Below, one piece after another: positions 44,239-53,050 of a DNA stretch of 64,000 nucleotides. The translations under genes and the position numbers were made by a program. The stretch spans positions 1-64,000 of the forward strand of contig CADAYD010000012.1 of assembly GCA_902791985.1 (NCBI GenBank), in the 5' to 3' direction. Under the pieces are notes generated by a model. The model made no database searches and was not told where the DNA came from. It saw only the letters and a program-made list of their open reading frames with translations. The stretch's first letter is position 1, and every line of letters begins with the position of its first letter. The DNA is from an uncultured bacterium. Lineage in GTDB: Bacteria; Cyanobacteriota; Vampirovibrionia; Gastranaerophilales; Gastranaerophilaceae.

Positions 44239-45263
44239 TGGCAGCAAAAGGGTTTAATTATGAGGAATTCGCACAAAATCTTGCAGCGCAAGCGCAGGAT
44301 TTAGTGCCAAAAGAGTTTTCACCCGAAGAAAAGCAGTATGTTATAAATACTTTGGGTAATTTTTCATTGATGGCGGGAAAAGCGCTTGCGGAAGATAAAG
44401 ATTTGCCTTTTGATGCCGAAACTTCATCATATATTACTCAAATTATTGCTGAATGGTCTTTTCATAAATCGGTGGACGTTATTCGTTCAGGTATCCCAAG
44501 ACAGCATTGGGATTCTATCATGCAAAAAATTGCATACACAATATTTGAAGTGGCAAAACAAGTATTTACTCAAAAAATGCCAAATGAACAAATTATTGAA
44601 ATAATTGAACACCATGTTAATAAAACCTATGTAGATGCAATAACCGAATTAAAGGATAAAGGGGTAATAGATGAAGAATTAATGCAGTTCGCTGCATCCC
44701 AGTCTAATATGAATAAAATGGCTCAAGAAATGCAGCAGCAAGCAATGGAACAGAGTGCTGCAGAAGGGCAAAATCCTGTGTCTGCCGAAGGTCAGAATTT
44801 ACCCCAAACCACTCAAGAAGTTCTTCCTTCAAATCCGAGAGAACCTGTGGTTGCACCAAAAGTTATTAAGCTTGCAACTGTTGCGATGCTGTTTAACAGA
44901 ATGAATCAAGACAGGGTTCAAACATTTTTAGATAAATTTGAAGAAAATGATGCTCAAGATGTAATAAAATACATGAAACTTCCTGATTTGACTCAAAGAG
45001 TCGGAGTTGAGAATGCAATGAAATGCCTGCAAGAAATTAAAATGCAGCTTCCAAAAGCAACTGACTTGGCACCTATGAGAGTTGTTAAGAAAATTAAGAA
45101 TTTTGCATCAAAATATAATGAGAAAGAACTTGAGGCAATGTTGATAAAAGAGCGTATAGGTGTAAAAAGACTTGTATTTACCGCTCTTGAAGATAAGTAT
45201 TATGAAAATATTCCCCCAAAAGTTGCAAGTATTGTTGCCACGCACTTGATAAATAGTGTATAA
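44238..45263 (+). CDS. FliG-position protein, divergent FliG-like
   Basis: The 341-residue protein lies between fliF and fliH, where fliG is expected, and has FliG's usual length. The middle (VAMLFNRMNQDRVQTFLDKFEENDAQDVI) resembles FliG helical motifs faintly. I cannot find the EHPQ motif or the charged torque helix of canonical FliG. A Gln/Met-rich linker (MQQQAMEQSAAEGQ) separates two helical halves. It may be a highly divergent FliG or a lineage-specific C-ring/export component. Start overlaps the end of fliF. Confidence 0.55.
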   Translation: MAAKGFNYEEFAQNLAAQAQDLVPKEFSPEEKQYVINTLGNFSLMAGKALAEDKDLPFDAETSSYITQIIAEWSFHKSVDVIRSGIPRQHWDSIMQKIAYTIFEVAKQVFTQKMPNEQIIEIIEHHVNKTYVDAITELKDKGVIDEELMQFAASQSNMNKMAQEMQQQAMEQSAAEGQNPVSAEGQNLPQTTQEVLPSNPREPVVAPKVIKLATVAMLFNRMNQDRVQTFLDKFEENDAQDVIKYMKLPDLTQRVGVENAMKCLQEIKMQLPKATDLAPMRVVKKIKNFASKYNEKELEAMLIKERIGVKRLVFTALEDKYYENIPPKVASIVATHLINSV

Positions 45264-45275
45264 TAATGTCGTATC

Positions 45276-45980
45276 ATGATAATTAAAAAGAATAAAAAAC
45301 AGACTCAAGGGGTAGAAGATAAAGTCGAAATAGAGTCAGACCAATCTCAAAAAACTCCCGAAATAATGGCGGAGGATATTGACTTATTTGACCTTGATAA
45401 TATTGATTTTAAACAGCGAAACGAACGTAGAAAAGGCGATCGCCGCAGAGGTTTTCGTCGTATAGATGATAGAAATCTAATTTCTCGTGCCAGAGAAGAA
45501 GCGGATTCAATAAGAGAAAATGCGGCAAAGGACGGTTATCAAGCCGGACTTGATATGGCTAAAGAAGATTTGCTCGTTTTAAAAGACAGTTTGGAGGCTT
45601 TTTATGGCGCAAAACAGCAGGTTTATGATGCTTTAGCTCCAAATATATTGAAAATCAGTCTTGAAATTGCAAAAAAAATCATTAAGAAGGAAGTGACAGA
45701 AAATCATGAAATTATTCTGTCAAATATAAAAGAAATTTTGAATGGACTTTCAAAAGATGAAGCAAAATTAATTATAAAGGTAAACCCTGCGCAGGCAGCT
45801 TTATTAAAACAGCAAGTACCTGAAATTGCTAATTCTGCAGGACTTGAAGTGAAGATTACAGTTATTCCTGATGAAAACATGATGGAAGGCGGATGTCTTA
45901 TAACCACTGAAAACGGGGTCATTGATGCGACAATTGAAAGTCAGTTTGAGATAATAAGTGAAGTATTAAAGGAATTATAA
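45276..45980 (+). CDS. fliH: flagellar assembly protein FliH
   Basis: The 234-residue protein is a FliH/SctL-type ATPase regulator. It has a charged N-terminus, the coiled region AREEADSIRENAAKDGYQAGLDMAK and a C-terminal domain ending GGCLITTENGVIDATIESQFEII, a hallmark of the family. It normally binds the export ATPase FliI, which is not encoded next to it here. Followed after 7 nt by flhA. Confidence 0.9.
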   Translation: MIIKKNKKQTQGVEDKVEIESDQSQKTPEIMAEDIDLFDLDNIDFKQRNERRKGDRRRGFRRIDDRNLISRAREEADSIRENAAKDGYQAGLDMAKEDLLVLKDSLEAFYGAKQQVYDALAPNILKISLEIAKKIIKKEVTENHEIILSNIKEILNGLSKDEAKLIIKVNPAQAALLKQQVPEIANSAGLEVKITVIPDENMMEGGCLITTENGVIDATIESQFEIISEVLKEL

Positions 45981-45987
45981 AAGTAGT

Positions 45988-48093
45988 ATGGCAGCACCGG
46001 AGGGACAAGCAAATCCTATAAGTGAAGTTTTGATGGCAGTATTTGTACTGTTTCTCATCGTTATATTGCTTGTGGAACTTCCGACGTGGGTTATTAATAT
46101 TTGTATATGTTTGAACATAACACTCGGTATAGTTCTTTTGATGTTTGCGTTATATGTACAAAAAACACTGGAATTATCATCATTCCCGTCAATTATTCTT
46201 GTAGGGACGATGTTTAGGCTTTGTCTTTCAATAGGTTCAACGAGGTTGATTCTTGCAAAAGGTCAAGCGGGGGAGGTTATTCAAGCGTTTGGTGAATTTG
46301 TAACCGGCGGTAATATGATTGTAGGGGGTGTTATCTTTTTAATTATCACGATTGTACAATTCATGGTTATTACCAAGGGTGCGGAACGTATAGCAGAAGT
46401 TAGTGCTCGTTTTGCATTAGATGCTATGCCCGGTAAACAAATGACAATTGATGCCGATTTTAATGCCGGTTTAATTTCCCCCGAAGAGGCAACAAAGCGC
46501 CGTGATGATTTGTCAAGAGAGTCAAATCTTATGGGTTCTATGGATGGTGCGATGAAATTTGTAAAAGGGGATACTATTGCAGGTATTATCATTACTCTTG
46601 TAAATATTATCGGAGGTTTGGCAATCGGCTGTTTGATGGAACAAATGCCTCTGGCTGATGCTGTCAGCAAATATACTCAATTAACCATTGGTGATGGTCT
46701 TTGTTCTCAAGTTCCGTCTTTATTGATGTCAATTGCGGCAGGTGTATTTATGACTCGTGCGTCTGCAAAAAGTTCATCCTTAGGGGGTGATGTTGCAACG
46801 CAAATTACGAGTAAACCTTATGCACTGTTTTTTGCTTCGATTTTCTTGTTCTTTCTCGGGCTTACAGGAAAAACATGGTTTTGGGATGGTACAGGTTTAC
46901 CAAGTCTTCCGTTTATGATTTTTGCGGTCGTAATATTTATTGCAGGGTTCCAAGTTCTTATCAATGCAGATGTCCAGTCGCAGTTGGGTCAATTGGAAAA
47001 TGTTAAACAGAATATGCAGGATTTGGTTAATCCGAATAGAATGTATGAACGCTTGGGGGTTGATATTTTGAGCTTGCAGGTTGGTTCTAACTTGCTTGTA
47101 ATTGCAGACCCTGATCAGGAAGGTCAACTGCTCGCTAAAATTGCGGCTTTGCGTCAAAGAGTAACTGATGAACTCGGGTACATTTTACCAAATATTCGTA
47201 TTATGGACTCATCTGCACTTGATGCAAATGAGTATATGATTTTGATAAGAGGTAACACTGTTGCTACAGGTTATGTTTATCCCGGTAAATATATGGTAAT
47301 CGCCGATCAGTGGGATTCGATGAAGAAAGAAGTGCCTGATGATGCAATTATCGGTATTGATCCGACATACCAGACTCAAGCATATTGGATAAGTAATGAC
47401 GATGCAAAGTCAGCTCGTCTTGTTACTGCGGTTGATGCTACAGATGTTATTGTCACTCACTTGCAAGAGTGTGTCAGAAAGCATGTTGATGACGTTATGA
47501 CAAAAACAGACGTACTCAAGCTCATGGAACTTGTCAGAAGCCAAGACCCGACGCTTGTTAACGACCTTGTACCGACGATTATTTCTACAAGCGATTTGCG
47601 CAAAATTTTTGTTAATTTAATCAGGGAAAAAGTTTCTATAAAAGATATAATATTTGTATTTGAGCGACTTTGTGATTACGCAAGGTTCTCAAAAGAACCT
47701 GATATTTTGTCTGAACGTTTGCGCGCAGCGCTCGGCCGTCAAATTTGTCTTTCTAATGTTGAAGAAGATAAAGTTTTGTATGCTTTGACGCTTTCTCCGG
47801 AATGGGAAAAAATTCTTGATGACAGCTGCCAGAGAACAGAACTGGGTACGATGTTTTTGTTAAATCCTGTTCAGGTACAAGAACTTATTGAAACTACCGC
47901 AACGACATTGATGCGAGCACATCAGACTTGTGGTCGTCAGCCGGTTGTATTGTGCTCTCCAAGAATACGTCTGCCTCTGTATCAGCTTTTGGAACGCCAT
48001 ATTCCGACAATTGTTGTAATTTCTTATTCAGAACTTATAACTGATATTAAGGTTGAAGCAATTGATACCATTGGCGATGCGTATGTTCAATAG
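45988..48093 (+). CDS. flhA: flagellar biosynthesis protein FlhA (FHIPEP family)
   Basis: The 701-residue protein is the main gate of the flagellar type III export apparatus. Eight N-terminal membrane helices and the FHIPEP signature (KGAERIAEVSARFALDAMPGKQ then IDADFNAGLI) are intact. The cytoplasmic nonameric-ring domain (YERLGVDILSLQVGSNLL to the C-terminus) is complete. Gene order favours FlhA over an injectisome SctV homologue, but sequence reading alone cannot fully exclude the latter. Confidence 0.93.
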   Translation: MAAPEGQANPISEVLMAVFVLFLIVILLVELPTWVINICICLNITLGIVLLMFALYVQKTLELSSFPSIILVGTMFRLCLSIGSTRLILAKGQAGEVIQAFGEFVTGGNMIVGGVIFLIITIVQFMVITKGAERIAEVSARFALDAMPGKQMTIDADFNAGLISPEEATKRRDDLSRESNLMGSMDGAMKFVKGDTIAGIIITLVNIIGGLAIGCLMEQMPLADAVSKYTQLTIGDGLCSQVPSLLMSIAAGVFMTRASAKSSSLGGDVATQITSKPYALFFASIFLFFLGLTGKTWFWDGTGLPSLPFMIFAVVIFIAGFQVLINADVQSQLGQLENVKQNMQDLVNPNRMYERLGVDILSLQVGSNLLVIADPDQEGQLLAKIAALRQRVTDELGYILPNIRIMDSSALDANEYMILIRGNTVATGYVYPGKYMVIADQWDSMKKEVPDDAIIGIDPTYQTQAYWISNDDAKSARLVTAVDATDVIVTHLQECVRKHVDDVMTKTDVLKLMELVRSQDPTLVNDLVPTIISTSDLRKIFVNLIREKVSIKDIIFVFERLCDYARFSKEPDILSERLRAALGRQICLSNVEEDKVLYALTLSPEWEKILDDSCQRTELGTMFLLNPVQVQELIETTATTLMRAHQTCGRQPVVLCSPRIRLPLYQLLERHIPTIVVISYSELITDIKVEAIDTIGDAYVQ

Positions 48094-48190
48094 TAATATT
48101 TCGTAAAATATTATTTTATTAATTAAAGTTTTCTGTAAAAGTGTCGATGTGTAAAATGCGTAGCAAATAGAAATAAGAAAGTGGAAATGT

Positions 48191-49222
48191 ATGCAGAATT
48201 ATGTAATCAAAAAAGGTGATAATTTATCTGTAATAGCAAAACGATTCGGTACGACTGTTGCGGCTATAAAAAATGCAAATAATATTGCAAATGCGGATTA
48301 TATTGTCGCAGGTAAAATTTTGAAAGTTCCCGGAGGAATCGGAACAACGGTTGAGCATACTCAAGAGAGTCCTTCTGATGCTCAGACAAGGCAGGCTCAT
48401 GCGGCGGCAAGAACAAGAGAACTTGAAGACGTGGCAGCAATGAAGGCTAAACACCAAAACACTGTGCCTCGTTCCGTACAACATACGAGTCCGTCAAATA
48501 CAAATATTTTAGTATGTGATGAAATGAAATTAAAAAAAGCACCACCTGAGGGTGGGAAAAGGACTTATGTTGTTAAAGGTAAAAAACTTGTAAAAAATTT
48601 TGGGAGTGTTGAATATTGGACTGAAAAGATTGATAGAATATCGGCTCAATTTGATTTTCCTAGAGAAATTATGATTGCAAAAGTATCAAGAGAAGTAACT
48701 TTTGAGAGAAATAAAGTCAGTGGTGACCAGCATGGATGTATGCAAATTAGACCTACTGCGGTTAGAGCAATGTTTCCCGGAGCACCGGGCAATTGGTATG
48801 ATAAATATAAAGAACTTGATGAAAAACTCTTAAATGATATTCTATATAAAAAAGATGCAAAAGGTAATTATTTAAAAGATTCTAAAGGTAATATGATTCC
48901 AAAATATTCTTCATGGGAAGAACTTCATGAGGCATGTAAGGATGATGAAGTAAGTCTTAAAGTGGGTATTTTATACGATAAAATGCAGCTAGCAGAATCT
49001 TTAACCGCAGCAAAATATGGGTCTAAAAGAGTTTATCCCCATGTTTCTGAAACTATTGCCAGATTGAAAGCAAAAACAAGTGTTACACCTGAAGAGAATT
49101 TGAGTTATATAAAAATGATGGAAACAAGATATAATGGCAGTCCTTCATATGGTAAAGCAATAGCTGATTCTATGATTAGAATGGGGTTTGATCTTCGTAT
49201 TCCTATTATTAAAAGAACATAG
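48191..49222 (+). CDS. LysM and transglycosylase-like protein without signal peptide
   Basis: The 343-residue protein starts with a LysM domain (MQNYVIKKGDNLSVIAKRFG, residues 3-47). A linker and an SLT-like lysozyme domain follow: IMIAKVSREVTFERNKVSGDQHGCMQIRP with a candidate catalytic Glu in SREV, and ETRYNGSPSYGKAI. There is no signal peptide, so it is either cytoplasmic by error of start choice, unlikely here, or exported by the type III apparatus encoded just upstream. It would cut peptidoglycan to let the rod through, like FlgJ (inference). Confidence 0.75.
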   Translation: MQNYVIKKGDNLSVIAKRFGTTVAAIKNANNIANADYIVAGKILKVPGGIGTTVEHTQESPSDAQTRQAHAAARTRELEDVAAMKAKHQNTVPRSVQHTSPSNTNILVCDEMKLKKAPPEGGKRTYVVKGKKLVKNFGSVEYWTEKIDRISAQFDFPREIMIAKVSREVTFERNKVSGDQHGCMQIRPTAVRAMFPGAPGNWYDKYKELDEKLLNDILYKKDAKGNYLKDSKGNMIPKYSSWEELHEACKDDEVSLKVGILYDKMQLAESLTAAKYGSKRVYPHVSETIARLKAKTSVTPEENLSYIKMMETRYNGSPSYGKAIADSMIRMGFDLRIPIIKRT

Positions 49223-49229
49223 AAGCTAC

Positions 49230-50141
49230 TTAATACCTCAACGGAATTTTTGAGCGCACAACCTCAATGTTTTCGTAACCAAAATTGAGTAACATTCTGT
49301 TTGTGCTGGTATAAAATATTGTTTCATCAAAAGTTGGCCCTATATTTACGGAGCTCACAGAACTCTTATTAAAATGATACTCAAGATAAGGCACGAAAAG
49401 TCCGTTCTTTTCTGCAACCTTTGTGGGTTTGCAATCGGGTGTGCCAAATGCATTTACAATAACTATTCTATACTCATGCTCGTTTTTGAACTGCGGATTT
49501 TTAAAGAAAATGCTAACTATATTTAGCACATCAATAAGCTCAAACAAAATATCAAAAAGTTTGACCTGAGTATTTTTTTTAGAGTTAAGAGCCTTTTCAA
49601 AAAGACTGTTCCATTTTTTAAATATACTTTGAATAATTTGAACTTGTTTTTTGCGGTCATAAATTACGCTGCCGTATATCGGGAGATAATTTTTGTCATT
49701 CATTTCTTTAATGATCTTTTTCTTGTTAAATCCGATATTATAACCGGTATAATTAAGGCCTTTGGCGTAATTATTCCAGAGTGTCAGATTGTCGCTTTCG
49801 GATGAGAATGAGGTTGTAAAATACTCAAGTTTATTAATTAAATCGCTATTACCATCGACGATATTTTTGTACTTATTATCAAAATGATTTTTAATTTTTT
49901 CAAATAAATCATGATTCAAATCCTTAGTTTGGTCAATCAAATTGACAATGAGTTTATATGAATATGCAACCTCCTCTTTATCATTAAGATAAAGAACGTT
50001 TGAAAATCGTATTGTCTCTCCTGATAGAATTTTTAATAATTTTTCCGGTTTTGTGTAATGGTAAATTGTGTAGTCAGTATCATTATCAAGTATTTTCTTG
50101 ATTTTTGGAATCTTTTTCAATAACTCATCATAATAAGACAT
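49230..50141 (-). CDS. DUF2971 domain protein
   Basis: The 303-residue protein matches DUF2971: IYHYTKPEKLLKILSGETIRFSN, LYLNDKEEVAY, TTSFSSESDNLTLWNNYA and YNIGFNKK. The family is of unknown function and is common in mobile and defence-associated loci. No signal peptide. The ribosome site AGAGG supports the ATG. It starts 43 nt after a 52-residue gene on the same strand, so the two may form a small unit. Confidence 0.8.
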   Translation of the reverse strand: MSYYDELLKKIPKIKKILDNDTDYTIYHYTKPEKLLKILSGETIRFSNVLYLNDKEEVAYSYKLIVNLIDQTKDLNHDLFEKIKNHFDNKYKNIVDGNSDLINKLEYFTTSFSSESDNLTLWNNYAKGLNYTGYNIGFNKKKIIKEMNDKNYLPIYGSVIYDRKKQVQIIQSIFKKWNSLFEKALNSKKNTQVKLFDILFELIDVLNIVSIFFKNPQFKNEHEYRIVIVNAFGTPDCKPTKVAEKNGLFVPYLEYHFNKSSVSSVNIGPTFDETIFYTSTNRMLLNFGYENIEVVRSKIPLRY

Positions 50142-50184
50142 GCAAAAAACCTCTAAATGTTATATTTATATTATAACATATATT

Positions 50185-50343
50185 TTAATGCTTTTCACTG
50201 TCTTTGAGACGTTTAGTAATTTGTTTCATTTCTGTTTTTGTCAGGTATTTCGAAATTCTGGCAAATTCTTCCATAATATCCCACGAAGAATAATTACCCT
50301 TTTCGACCTTTTTAATCCAGTTGTTAACTTCTTGTGTTATCAT
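50185..50343 (-). CDS. small protein (52 aa) upstream of the DUF2971 gene
   Basis: The frame MITQEVNNWIKKVEKGNYSS continues with WDIMEEFARISKYLTKTEMK and has a good GGAG ribosome site 9 nt before its ATG. It is charged and helical, with no recognised domain. Same strand and short spacing to the DUF2971 gene suggest co-transcription. Confidence 0.6.
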   Translation of the reverse strand: MITQEVNNWIKKVEKGNYSSWDIMEEFARISKYLTKTEMKQITKRLKDSEKH

Positions 50344-50410
50344 AATACATTACTCCAGCATAAAACGACAGTCCCATGATACAGATTGCCCCAATTTTTG
50401 TCAAGGCATA

Positions 50411-50436
50411 AAAAAAAGCCGTTTTAAAAACGGCTA
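50411..50436 (-). terminator. terminator upstream of the 52-residue gene
   Basis: On the minus strand GCCGTTTT and AAAACGGC form a short-loop hairpin followed by TTTTTTT. It would stop leftward transcripts entering from about 50.6 kb. Confidence 0.65.
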
Positions 50437-50737
50437 CCAGACTTGGGGAGGAGGTATGAAAAACTTTCGTTTTTCATATCTATATTTTTTATAACGGAAC
50501 ATTTTTTTTTATCTTTACAATTATGTTTAATATATCCTCCATTTGGAGTAGATAAAAATAGGAGAAGTAATATTACAAAATGTAAAAGTATATTTAAATC
50601 TCTCAAATCCTCTTAATAACCTAATATTTGGTATGATGTGATTAGAGTTGGAGTGAGTGAATTTGGCAATTTTGTGCTCTTTTGTTTTTTTATATTAATG
50701 TAGGCAGAAATAAAATAATAGTGAAGGAGAATTTGTT

Positions 50738-51025
50738 ACGATTAATCCAGTCCCGCAAAATGTAAATTTTTATCCCGGATGTGCACCTGTTATGGTTGAA
50801 AACCATTCAAATCCGGAAGCAGAAAAATTTAGAGCTGAAATTGGTGATGAAATTAAATTTAAACAGGCTAGTATCAAAGTTGAATTTTTACAACACCTAT
50901 TAGATACGCATAAAGAATTTACTCAAGTTCAAAAGAATGTGTTAAGTGCAGAATTGCAAGATGCTCAAAGAGATTTAGCACTTTTACAACAGCAATTAAA
51001 TAATAAGTATGGTGTAAGAAATTAA
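50738..51025 (+). CDS. small protein with probable non-AUG start
   Basis: The first in-frame ATG (50792) has no ribosome site. An AAGGAG at 50724-50729 is correctly spaced for ACG (50738) or ATT (50741), and no ATG, GTG or TTG exists in frame before 50792. Starting there gives (M)INPVPQNVNFYPG, a Pro/Asn-rich N-terminus like those of other small proteins here. The rest is a Gln/Glu-rich coiled coil (FLQHLLDTHKEFTQVQKN). Unknown function. Either a rare start codon or a recent ATG-to-ACG change is implied. Confidence 0.55.
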   Translation, partial: TINPVPQNVNFYPGCAPVMVENHSNPEAEKFRAEIGDEIKFKQASIKVEFLQHLLDTHKEFTQVQKNVLSAELQDAQRDLALLQQQLNNKYGVRN

Positions 51026-51039
51026 TTATATTGATAAAT

Positions 51040-51074
51040 AAAACTCCATGTCTGTTAGGACATGGAGTTTTATA
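51040..51074 (+). terminator. terminator after the small gene
   Basis: AAAACTCCATGTC pairs with GACATGGAGTTTT across 6 nt. It may also serve the convergent GGGtGRT gene ending at 51094. Confidence 0.85.
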
Positions 51075-51093
51075 TTGTATAAATTCAATTAAT

Positions 51094-52098
51094 TTATTTA
51101 TTCATTGCTTGAGCAACAGCAACGGCGCATGCAACAGTTGCACCTACCATCGGGTTGTTACCCATACCGATTACCCCCATCATTTCTACGTGAGCAGGAA
51201 CTGATGATGAACCTGCAAACTGAGCATCCCCATGCATTCTTCCCATAGTATCAGTCATACCGTAAGAAGCCGGACCTGCTGCAACGTTGTCAGGGTGAAG
51301 AGTACGGCCTGTTCCACCGCCTGAAGCAACAGAAAAATATTTTCTTCCGTTTTCAATTGCCCATTTTTTATAAGTACCTGCAACAGGGTGCTGGAATCTT
51401 GTCGGGTTAGTTGAGTTACCTGTAATAGAAACGTCAACGCCTTCTTTAATCATAATTGCAACACCTTCAGATACATCATCGGCACCGTAGCATTTAACTT
51501 TTGCTCTCTCGCCGTCTGAGAACGGAGTTTCTTTAACGACTTTGAGTTCGCCTGTTTTGTAATCGTAATCGGTTTCAACATAGGTAAAACCGTTGATTCT
51601 TGAAATTACATATGCAGCGTCTTTGCCTAAGCCGTTCAAGATAACTCTTAAAGGTTCCTTTCTTACTTTGTCAGCGTTTCTTGCAATTCCGATTGCACCT
51701 TCAGCAGCTGCAAATGATTCGTGACCTGCCAAGAAACAGAAGCATTTTGTTTCTTCTCTTAAAAGCATTGCGCCCAAGTTTCCGTGACCGATACCGACTT
51801 TACGTCTGTCACCAACCGAACCGGGAACTGCAAAAGCTTGCAAACCAAGACCGATAGCTTCAGCCGCATCGGCAGCATTTGTAATACCTTTTTTGATTGC
51901 AATTGCAACGCCTAAAGTGTAAGCCCAAGATGCGTTATCAAACGCAATGGGTTGAATTCCTTTAACAATGGCATCTACATCAATGCCTTTTGATAAACAC
52001 AGTTCGCAAGCATCTTCTAAAGAATTGAAGCCATATTCAGCCAAAACTTTTTTCAAAGTTGCTTCACGTCTGTCTTGTCCTTCAAATTTTACTGTCAT
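51094..52098 (-). CDS. GGGtGRT protein
   Basis: The 334-residue protein carries the eponymous motif ASGGGTGRTLHPD. It also has FAVPGSVGDRRKVGIGHGNLGAM and FLAGHESFAAAEGAIGIARNADKVR. This family is named after the motif and, as far as I know, has no assigned function. It usually neighbours an IscU/NifU-like gene, as here (52229). Metal- or cofactor-related chemistry is plausible from that partnership only. Confidence 0.9.
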   Translation of the reverse strand: MTVKFEGQDRREATLKKVLAEYGFNSLEDACELCLSKGIDVDAIVKGIQPIAFDNASWAYTLGVAIAIKKGITNAADAAEAIGLGLQAFAVPGSVGDRRKVGIGHGNLGAMLLREETKCFCFLAGHESFAAAEGAIGIARNADKVRKEPLRVILNGLGKDAAYVISRINGFTYVETDYDYKTGELKVVKETPFSDGERAKVKCYGADDVSEGVAIMIKEGVDVSITGNSTNPTRFQHPVAGTYKKWAIENGRKYFSVASGGGTGRTLHPDNVAAGPASYGMTDTMGRMHGDAQFAGSSSVPAHVEMMGVIGMGNNPMVGATVACAVAVAQAMNK

Positions 52099-52142
52099 TT
52101 TTATTTTCCCTTTTCTATTTTAATTAACTTATTTTTTTTTAG

Positions 52143-52215
52143 TCATTCCGAACTCGAGTCGAAATCTATCAATGTCAATTAAATGGATAGACCCTGAAAC
52201 AATTTCAGGGTGACA
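52143..52215. repeat. dispersed intergenic repeat with hairpin
   Basis: It starts GTCATTCCGAACTCGAGTCG and ends with ACCCTGAAA (52191-52199) and TTTCAGGGT (52203-52211), a 9-bp inverted repeat. Such sequences recur between genes in many gut bacterial genomes. It separates the GGGtGRT and NifU-like genes. Confidence 0.55.
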
Positions 52216-52228
52216 ATTATATTTACCC

Positions 52229-52930
52229 CTATTCTTCTCTTGGGTCAATATATTTAACTGCATCAGCAAATCTGCCGTAAGTACCGGTGTTTTCTTTTAA
52301 TGCTTGAGCCGGGTCTATACCCTTTTTGATGCAAGCCATAAATTTGCCCATGTTGACAAATTGATAACCGATAACTTCGTTATTTTTGTCCAAACCGAGT
52401 TTCAAAATATAACCTTCGGTTAATTGTAAGTATCTTACGCCTTTTTGAACGGTAGAATGAATTGTACCGCACATAGAACATAAACCCTTGCCTAAGTCTT
52501 CTAAGCCTGCGCCGACAGGTAAACCGTTTTCGCTGAATGCTGATTGAGTTCTTCCGTAAACAATTTGTAAGAATAATTCTCTCATAGCAACGTTAATTGC
52601 GTCGCAAACAAGGTCAGTATTTAATGCTTCAAGAATTGTTTTACCCGGAAGAATTTCGCCTGCCATAGCTGCAGAATGAGTCATACCTGAACATCCTATG
52701 GTTTCAACGAGTGCTTCTTGAATAATACCGTTTTTAACATTTAATGTAAGTTTGCAGGTGCCTTGTTGAGGTGCACAGCAGCCGCAACCATGAGTTAAAC
52801 CCGAAATATCCTTGATTTCTTTACATTTTGTCCATTCTCCTTCTTGAGGAATCGGAGCAGGACTACCTTTAACCCCGCGCTTAACAGGGCACTTGTCTAA
52901 AATTTCTTGAGTAACTTGTATATTAGTCAT
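52229..52930 (-). CDS. NifU/IscU-like iron-sulfur scaffold protein, GGGtGRT partner
   Basis: The 233-residue protein contains an IscU-type region (VETIGCSGMTHSAAMAGEILPGKTILEAL, with one of the scaffold cysteines). It has extra Cys clusters at HGCGCCAPQQGTCKL and LCSMCGTIHST. It is longer than IscU and has a C-terminal extension. The fixed pairing with GGGtGRT suggests it supplies or carries an Fe-S cluster for that protein (inference). Ribosome site AAGGGAG. Confidence 0.85.
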   Translation of the reverse strand: MTNIQVTQEILDKCPVKRGVKGSPAPIPQEGEWTKCKEIKDISGLTHGCGCCAPQQGTCKLTLNVKNGIIQEALVETIGCSGMTHSAAMAGEILPGKTILEALNTDLVCDAINVAMRELFLQIVYGRTQSAFSENGLPVGAGLEDLGKGLCSMCGTIHSTVQKGVRYLQLTEGYILKLGLDKNNEVIGYQFVNMGKFMACIKKGIDPAQALKENTGTYGRFADAVKYIDPREE

Positions 52931-53050
52931 TTTTTACTCCCTTCACCTTATATACACAAAAATTTTAGCTTGCTCAAAATTTATCGTCAAGATAATTGAA
53001 ATTTTCGCAATATAATGGTAAAGTGAATATTGGAAGAAGAGGTTGATTTT

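Noticed and set aside
50424-50606. Minus-strand 60-codon frame with a hydrophobic N-terminus
   Set aside because: It would start at TTG almost touching its GAGG, and its stop lies inside a terminator. No family fit, so not annotated as a gene.
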